DNA of 9,645 nt from Bacillota bacterium (GTDB taxonomy: Bacteria > Bacillota > Clostridia > Clostridiales > Caloramatoraceae). The position numbers and the translations under genes are program-made. Within the stretch, counting starts at the first letter, position 1. The number at the start of each line of letters is the position of its first letter. The stretch spans positions 1-9,645 of the forward strand of contig JAEWEN010000107.1 in the NCBI GenBank assembly GCA_023389275.1, written 5' to 3'. The notes beneath the pieces are model-generated. The model was not told where the DNA came from. It saw only the letters and a program-made list of their open reading frames with translations, and ran no database searches. Shown here in pieces: positions 5,629 to 9,645 of this stretch.

Positions 5629-5892
5629 ATGAAAAACGCAAACTATTGTCAATCATGTGCTATGCCAATGTTTCAAGAAGATGTTTTTGGAACAAATTTA
5701 GATGGTAGCAAAAATAAAGAGTATTGTATTCATTGTTATGAAAAAGGAAATTTCACTGCTAATATATCAATGGAAGAAATGATAGAAGCATGTGTTCCTC
5801 ATATGGTAAATGCAAACAAAGGTATGAGCAGTGAAGAAGCAAAGAAGATGATGGAAGAAGTATTTCCTAAATTAAAAAGATGGAAAAAATAA
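5629..5892 (+). CDS. Putative zinc-ribbon protein (Zn_ribbon_2-like)
   Basis: This encodes an 87-residue protein with four cysteines in two knuckles: C7 and C10 in YCQSCAMPM, and C33 and C36 in YCIHCYEKG. The intervening FGTNLDGSKNKEYC and the downstream MEEMIEACVPHM pattern match the family described as putative zinc ribbon domain (PF12674 from memory). A helical tail rich in glutamate and lysine ends the protein. It has no membrane segment and should be cytoplasmic and zinc binding. The ribosome site agaggtgg is strong. The gene follows a WYL regulator and an inverted repeat, so it is probably its regulated target; this protein family is often next to such regulators, but I recall no proven biochemical role. 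Metal sensing, stress response or partner binding are all possible. Confidence 0.85.
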   Translation: MKNANYCQSCAMPMFQEDVFGTNLDGSKNKEYCIHCYEKGNFTANISMEEMIEACVPHMVNANKGMSSEEAKKMMEEVFPKLKRWKK

Positions 5893-5898
5893 ATTAGG

Positions 5899-5932
5899 TA
5901 AAACTCTAGTATAATTTTATACTAGAGTTTTA
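5899..5932 (+). terminator. Terminator after the zinc-ribbon gene
   Basis: A perfect 15-bp stem (5899-5913 with 5918-5932) closes the 4-base loop attt six bases after the stop codon. The tail is T-rich but interrupted (tttattta). It also isolates the following CCA-adding enzyme gene. Confidence 0.75.
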
Positions 5933-5979
5933 TTTATATGTATAAAATGTAATAATATTTTAAAAAAATTAACTAAATA

Positions 5980-6009
5980 TTGTGATATTATTAATGTAAA
6001 AACTATTTA
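5980..6009 (+). promoter_or_regulatory. Possible promoter for the CCA-adding enzyme unit
   Basis: TTGTGA at 5980-5985 and TATTTA at 6004-6009 are 18 bases apart. They follow the terminator at 5899-5932, where a new promoter is needed. The match is modest in an AT-rich region. Confidence 0.25.
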
Positions 6010-6041
6010 AGTAAAAATAATTAAAAGGTGCTGAGAGTATA

Positions 6042-7388
6042 ATGAAAATAAATATACCATTTATAGCTAATTTAATAATAGAAAAGTTGTATGAAAAAGG
6101 TTTTGAAGCATTTGTAGTAGGAGGTTGTGTTAGAGATAGTCTTTTAGGTATAAAACCAAAAGATTGGGATATAACAACAAGTGCTAAGCCAAATCAAGTA
6201 ATTGAGATTTTTAAGGACAAGTATACTGTTGTAAAAACAGGTATAAAACATGGAACAGTAACTTTAATAGATGAAAATAAAAATCCATATGAAATAACTA
6301 CATACAGAATAGAAGGAGAGTATGAGAAAAACAGAAAGCCTAAATCTGTAGAATTTACAAAATCTATTAAGGAAGATCTTAAAAGAAGAGACTTTACAAT
6401 AAACGCTATGGCATATAACTATAAAGAAGGTCTTATTGATTATTTTAATGGGGAAGAAGATTTAAAAAATAAAATAATAAAATGTGTAGGTAACCCAAGT
6501 GATAGATTTGAAGAAGATGCTTTAAGAATTATGAGGGCGTTTAGATTTAGAGCAAGATATAATGACTTTTTACTTGATGAATCTCTTTTAAATGCAGCAA
6601 CAGAGAAAGCATATCTTTTAAAAAATATATCAGTTGAAAGAATAAGAGAAGAAATAAATCAAATTATTACTACGAGCCCTAGTATATTAACTCTTTTAAA
6701 ACAAAGGGGAATACTTGATTATATAATTCCTGAAATGAAAATAATATATGATTGTCCACAAAACAATAAATATCATGTATTAGATGTTTGGAATCATACA
6801 ATAAAAGCTATGGAAAACTCAGATTCTATTTTAGAAATTAGACTTGCACTTTTACTTCATGATATAGGAAAGCCTTTATGTAAGGTTACAGATGAAAATG
6901 GAATAGATAGTTTTTATTGTCACCCTAAAGAATCAAAAAATATAGCAAATAGACTTTTGAAAAGATTAAAGTATGATAATAAAACAATAGAGAAGGTAAC
7001 AAACTTTATTGAATATCATGATAGTAATATATCATCTAGTAGAGATATAAAAAGAATGTTAAACAAGTTAGGTGAAGAAGATTTTAGAAATCTTTTAAAA
7101 GTTAAATATGGAGATTTAGCTGCTAGAAATCCTGAATTTACACAGGAGAAAATAGAAAATTTGAAAAAGGTTGAAAGCACTTTAAATATAATACTTAAAG
7201 AAGATGAATGTTATAGTATGTCTCAATTAAAGGTAAATGGGGAAGACTTAAAAAATATAGGAATAAAAGAAGGAAAAGCTATAGGACACATGCTTAATGT
7301 ACTTTTAGATATGGTTATACAAGACAATAGTTTAAATACAAAGGAAAAGCTATTGAAAATAGTACGTGAAAGAAGTAAGTGTTATTAG
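6042..7388 (+). CDS. cca: CCA tRNA nucleotidyltransferase with HD domain
   Basis: This encodes a 448-residue class II CCA-adding enzyme, which builds or repairs the CCA end of tRNAs from CTP and ATP in the cytoplasm. The head domain has VVGGCVRDSLLG (25-36) and the metal-binding pair D41/D43 in KDWDITTSA. The RRDFTINAMAYN motif is at 115-126, and the DRFEEDALRIMRAFRFRARY segment at 154-173 includes the base-selecting region. A C-terminal HD domain follows, with WNHTIKAM (H252) and LLHDIGKP (H273, D274), then FCHPKES and EYHD. HD-containing CCA enzymes often have 2',3'-cyclic phosphodiesterase activity as well. Full length is typical. The start has aaaggtg at 6024-6030 and gagag closer in. There is no terminator between this gene and the next, so the three genes to 8471 are probably one unit. 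A poly(A) polymerase is an alternative but the full motif set and HD domain favour CCA addition. Confidence 0.93.
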   Translation: MKINIPFIANLIIEKLYEKGFEAFVVGGCVRDSLLGIKPKDWDITTSAKPNQVIEIFKDKYTVVKTGIKHGTVTLIDENKNPYEITTYRIEGEYEKNRKPKSVEFTKSIKEDLKRRDFTINAMAYNYKEGLIDYFNGEEDLKNKIIKCVGNPSDRFEEDALRIMRAFRFRARYNDFLLDESLLNAATEKAYLLKNISVERIREEINQIITTSPSILTLLKQRGILDYIIPEMKIIYDCPQNNKYHVLDVWNHTIKAMENSDSILEIRLALLLHDIGKPLCKVTDENGIDSFYCHPKESKNIANRLLKRLKYDNKTIEKVTNFIEYHDSNISSSRDIKRMLNKLGEEDFRNLLKVKYGDLAARNPEFTQEKIENLKKVESTLNIILKEDECYSMSQLKVNGEDLKNIGIKEGKAIGHMLNVLLDMVIQDNSLNTKEKLLKIVRERSKCY

Positions 7389-7433
7389 TATAATAAGGGT
7401 GTATACCATTATATTACATAAGGAGTGAGTAAA

Positions 7434-7979
7434 ATGAAAATTTATTTACACTTAGCAGAAGGATTTGAGGATATAGAGGCTATAGCCACTACTGATATAT
7501 TACGTAGAGCAGGTTTCGATGTTAAGTTAGTATCTATAATGGATTCTAAAGAAGTTTTAGGTGCATGGGGTACAAAGGTAACTTCTGATTTAAGCTTTGA
7601 TGAAGTTGATTACAACACTGGAGATGCTATAGTTCTTCCAGGGGGAGGACTTGGATCTGAGAACCTTCAAAAGCATAAAGGACTTTTAGAAAAAATAAAA
7701 GAGTACAATGAAAAGAAAAAGTGGGTATGTGCAATATGTGCAGCACCTATGGTTTTAGGAGAAGCAGGAGTTTTAGAAGGGAAAAAAGCTACTTGCTATC
7801 CAGGATGTGAAGAAGGTCTTAAAGGAGCAAATGTTAGTACAGATAGAGTTTGTGTTGATGGCAACATTATTACAGGAAAAGGACCAGGTGCAACATTTGA
7901 GTTTGCTTTAAAAATAGTTGAAAGCTTAAGTGATATTAATAATGTTAATAAACTAAAGGAAGAAATGTTTATAAAATAA
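7434..7979 (+). CDS. DJ-1/PfpI family protein (YajL/ThiJ-like)
   Basis: This encodes a 181-residue protein from ATG 7434. A GTG at 7425 in the same frame overlaps the strong ribosome site aaggag (7420-7425), so ATG is the real start. The fold is the DJ-1 flavodoxin-like one: AEGFEDIEA near the N-terminus with the conserved E15, LPGGGLGSENL in the middle, and the nucleophile elbow CAICAAP with C102 as the reactive cysteine (C99 is close by). TGKGPGATFEFAL closes the domain as in other members. DJ-1 superfamily proteins have been described as redox-sensing or stress proteins, glyoxalases or chaperones; the exact role here cannot be told. It follows the CCA enzyme by 45 bases and precedes a tRNA-editing protein by 30 bases, with no terminator seen in between. 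Confidence 0.92.
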   Translation: MKIYLHLAEGFEDIEAIATTDILRRAGFDVKLVSIMDSKEVLGAWGTKVTSDLSFDEVDYNTGDAIVLPGGGLGSENLQKHKGLLEKIKEYNEKKKWVCAICAAPMVLGEAGVLEGKKATCYPGCEEGLKGANVSTDRVCVDGNIITGKGPGATFEFALKIVESLSDINNVNKLKEEMFIK

Positions 7980-8009
7980 TTACAAGGGGAAAATAAGGGG
8001 TTTAAAGAA

Positions 8010-8471
8010 ATGTCTATAGAAAATGTTAAAAAGTATTTTGAAGAAATGAATATTGAAAAAGAAGTTTTGGAGTTTGAGGTATCAACATCAACAGTAGACC
8101 TTGCAGCTAAGGCTCTTGGAATAATTCCAGCAAGAATTGCAAAAACACTTTCATTTAAATTAGATGATACAGCTATTTTAGTAGTAACATCTGGTGATAT
8201 GAAAATTGATAATAAAAAATTTAAAGATGAATTTAAAACAAAAGCAAAAATGTTAAAGCCAGAAGAGGTTATAGAGTTTACAGGTCATGCAATAGGAGGG
8301 GTTTGCCCATTTGGGTTAACTAATGATTTAAAAGTATATTTAGATGTATCTATGAAAAACTATGAAAGCCTATATCCTGCGTGTGGAAGTAGTAATTCTG
8401 CTGTAGAAATGACTTGTGATGAATTATTTAAATACTCAAAGGCTGAAAAATGGGTAGATGTTTGCAAATAA
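8010..8471 (+). CDS. YbaK/EbsC-type aminoacyl-tRNA deacylase
   Basis: This encodes a 153-residue protein of the YbaK/ProX/EbsC editing-domain family, which hydrolyses mischarged tRNAs such as Cys-tRNA(Pro) or Ala-tRNA(Pro) in trans. Visible signatures are RIAKTLSFK with conserved K45, VVTSGDMKID, the GHAIGGVCPFGL loop at 92-103 that shapes the substrate pocket, and GSSNSAVEMT at 126-135. Length is standard for a free-standing protein. The start ATG 8010 follows aagggg at 7995-8000. As the last gene of the unit with the CCA-adding enzyme, it adds a tRNA-quality role consistent with that neighbour. Which amino acid is edited cannot be read from the sequence alone; the EbsC-like branch is close to Cys-tRNA(Pro) deacylases. 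Confidence 0.88.
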   Translation: MSIENVKKYFEEMNIEKEVLEFEVSTSTVDLAAKALGIIPARIAKTLSFKLDDTAILVVTSGDMKIDNKKFKDEFKTKAKMLKPEEVIEFTGHAIGGVCPFGLTNDLKVYLDVSMKNYESLYPACGSSNSAVEMTCDELFKYSKAEKWVDVCK

Positions 8472-8499
8472 AAGGAATGAAGAAATTCATTCCTTTTTT
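8470..8499 (+). terminator. Rho-independent terminator after the YbaK-type gene
   Basis: A 12-bp stem (8470-8481 with 8486-8497) closes a GAAA loop, and the T run extends to 8499. The left arm overlaps the last bases of the stop codon. It ends the cca unit. Confidence 0.88.
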
Positions 8500-8502
8500 A
8501 TA

Positions 8503-8531
8503 TTTACAAAGTATATAAAATACTATATTAT
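8503..8531 (+). promoter_or_regulatory. Sigma-A promoter for the PadR operon
   Basis: TTTACA at 8503-8508 and TATTAT at 8526-8531 are 17 bases apart, each one base from consensus. It lies immediately after a terminator and 53 bases before the PadR start, so it is the best-supported promoter in the window. Confidence 0.6.
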
Positions 8532-8533
8532 AT

Positions 8534-8569
8534 ATACATAGATTTACGATACATAGAATATCTAGGTAT
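8534..8569. promoter_or_regulatory. Operator-like repeats at the PadR transcription start
   Basis: atacataga occurs twice in direct orientation (8534-8542 and 8549-8557). The second copy forms an imperfect inverted repeat with tctaggtat (8561-8569), one mismatch in nine, around a 3-base spacer. The block covers the expected transcription start, just downstream of the -10 box. PadR proteins often repress their own operon from such sites, so autoregulation is likely. Confidence 0.5.
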
Positions 8570-8583
8570 AAGGAGGATAAAAT

Positions 8584-8913
8584 ATGAAGGTTAGTAAAGA
8601 GCTTGTTAAAGGAAGTACGCCTATACTTGTTTTAAGTCTTTTAAGAAGAAAAGCAATGTATGGATATGAGATTATTAAAGAAATAGAAATTAAATCAAGT
8701 GGGGTTTTTAATTTTAAAGAAGGTACACTTTATCCAATTCTTCATGGTTTTGAAGATAATGAAATGGTAGAGGCTTTTTGGATGGAAGGAGAAAACTCTA
8801 GAAAAAGAAAGTACTATAAAATAACTGATAAAGGAATGAAATTTTTAAGGGAAAGAGAAGAAGAATGGCAAGTTTTTAGTACTACAGTTAGTAAAATTAT
8901 TATGGAGGATTAA
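8584..8913 (+). CDS. PadR family transcriptional regulator
   Basis: This encodes a 109-residue protein of the short PadR subfamily (winged HTH plus one C-terminal helix for dimerisation). Characteristic motifs are LSLLRRKAMYGYEIIKEIE in the first helices, FNFKEGTLYPILHGFED for the recognition helix, and GENSRKRKYYKITDKG for the wing and its strand. The C-terminal helix is REREEEWQVFSTTVSKII. The ribosome site aaggagga at 8570-8577 lies six bases before the ATG. The stop is two bases from the next gene's ATG, and that gene's ribosome site (ggagg, 8904-8908) lies inside this coding region, so the two are translationally linked. PadR plus HAAS-domain membrane protein is a common Firmicute pairing in which PadR represses the operon in response to envelope or drug stress; the inducer here is unknown. 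Confidence 0.93.
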   Translation: MKVSKELVKGSTPILVLSLLRRKAMYGYEIIKEIEIKSSGVFNFKEGTLYPILHGFEDNEMVEAFWMEGENSRKRKYYKITDKGMKFLREREEEWQVFSTTVSKIIMED

Positions 8914-8915
8914 TT

Positions 8916-9645
8916 ATGGGGGAAGTAAATAATAGAATAGAAAACTACTTAAATCTTGTTTGTAGCTATATAAAAAACAAAGATGTACATAAAGAAGTTT
9001 CAGATGAAATAAGAGAACATATTTATGAAATTTATGATGAAGGAATAGAAAGTGGACTTTCTGAAAATGCTGCTATAGATAACGCTATAAAAAGAATGGG
9101 GGATACGTATACACTTGGAAATAAGCTTAATAAAGTTCATAAGGCAAAACCAGATTATATAAGTTTTATAGGAGTAATAATTTTAGGCATTATAGGATTA
9201 ATTACTATGTATACAATCCAAAGTGCAAATATAGTTTCATACAATATGTTAGGAAAAAGTTTAATAGCAACTTGTATTGGAATATTTATAACAATTGGAC
9301 TATATCACTTTGACTATAGAAAGCTTCAAAAATACAGCTTTCAAATATATTTTACATCTATAGTAATAACAATTTTAGCTTGGAGTACAAGTAGTCAAGT
9401 TAATGGAGCACCATCAAATATGGCTACAATTTCACTTATAGTTACAGTAGGATTTTTAGTTTCTTTAAGTGGGGTAATAAATAAACTAGATTTAGGTAAA
9501 TTTAAAAATATATTACTGATACTTTTTATGGGGTTTATTCCATTTGCAGTTTTTATATTAATTCCAAACCTAACTTTAAGCATATTTTATGCTATAGCTT
9601 TTAATTGTATATTTATTTTATCTAATATAAAGTTAAAGTATAAAA
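8916..9645 (+). CDS. HAAS-domain membrane protein, divergent FtsW/RodA/SpoVE-like, 3' end missing
   Basis: The frame opens at ATG 8916 after ggagg (8904-8908) and stays open to the window end; 243 residues are visible. Residues 1-75 are soluble and match the HAAS/permease-prefix domain: YLNLVCSYI, then EVSDEIREHIYEIYDEGIESGLSENAAIDNAIKRMGD. Residues 82 onward contain about six hydrophobic segments (82-101, 113-131, 142-158, 170-187, 198-216, 220-238). The order is reminiscent of SEDS proteins: a Y-FDYRKLQKYS loop after helix two, VNGAPSN after helix three, and IPNLTLS where SEDS proteins have a PDLGT-like motif. Clostridia carry HAAS-SEDS fusions next to PadR genes, so a divergent cell-wall polymerase relative is the best call. 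The catalytic region lies beyond the window, so activity cannot be judged. Alternatively it is an unrelated HAAS-anchored membrane protein. Confidence 0.72.
   Translation, partial: MGEVNNRIENYLNLVCSYIKNKDVHKEVSDEIREHIYEIYDEGIESGLSENAAIDNAIKRMGDTYTLGNKLNKVHKAKPDYISFIGVIILGIIGLITMYTIQSANIVSYNMLGKSLIATCIGIFITIGLYHFDYRKLQKYSFQIYFTSIVITILAWSTSSQVNGAPSNMATISLIVTVGFLVSLSGVINKLDLGKFKNILLILFMGFIPFAVFILIPNLTLSIFYAIAFNCIFILSNIKLKYK

Noticed and set aside
9395..9583. Minus-strand open frame opposite the HAAS/SEDS-like gene
   Set aside because: No ribosome site; the + strand frame is continuous and coupled to the PadR gene.
1..9645. Mobile element, CRISPR array, tRNA or attachment site
   Set aside because: No transposase, integrase, regularly spaced repeats, cloverleaf or long flanking repeats could be found by reading the window.

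Overview
The window is low-GC, all genes lie on the + strand, and the gene content (PadR and WYL regulators, HEPN/MNT pair, ArsS radical SAM pair, clostridial-type CCA-adding enzyme) together with strong AAGGAGG-like ribosome sites points to a Clostridium-like Firmicute, probably Clostridium sensu stricto. The species cannot be told from this stretch. Both ends cut through genes. No tRNA, rRNA, CRISPR array, insertion sequence or prophage was seen, and no gene-free stretch exceeds about 185 bases.

Layout. Bases 1-1173 are the 3' part of an ABC exporter half-transporter, closed by a strong hairpin terminator. Bases 1308-2329 hold a small cluster: two related four-helix membrane proteins flanking a 56-residue DUF6440 protein that starts at GTG. 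Bases 2367-3079 encode a HEPN/minimal-nucleotidyltransferase pair (HI0074/HI0073 type) with all signature residues, likely a type VII toxin-antitoxin module. Bases 3265-4584 encode an AhpD-like peroxidase-related protein and the arsenosugar radical SAM enzyme ArsS. Bases 4669-5892 encode a WYL-domain repressor-type regulator followed by a zinc-ribbon protein; a perfect 10+10 inverted repeat lies between them and is a good operator candidate. Bases 6042-8471 form a likely housekeeping transcription unit: CCA tRNA nucleotidyltransferase, a DJ-1/PfpI protein and a YbaK/EbsC-type aminoacyl-tRNA deacylase, ending at a clear terminator. Bases 8584-9645 hold a PadR regulator with a recognisable promoter and operator-like repeats, coupled to a HAAS-domain membrane protein that looks like a divergent SEDS (FtsW/RodA/SpoVE) family member and runs off the window.

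How the parts fit. The window reads as a string of short independent units, most separated by hairpin terminators (near 1181, 3069, 4588, 5899 and 8470). Several are regulator-plus-target or toxin-plus-antitoxin pairs. The least explained part is the membrane protein/DUF6440/membrane protein cluster; the best defined uncharacterised regulatory circuit is the WYL regulator with its putative operator and zinc-ribbon target.
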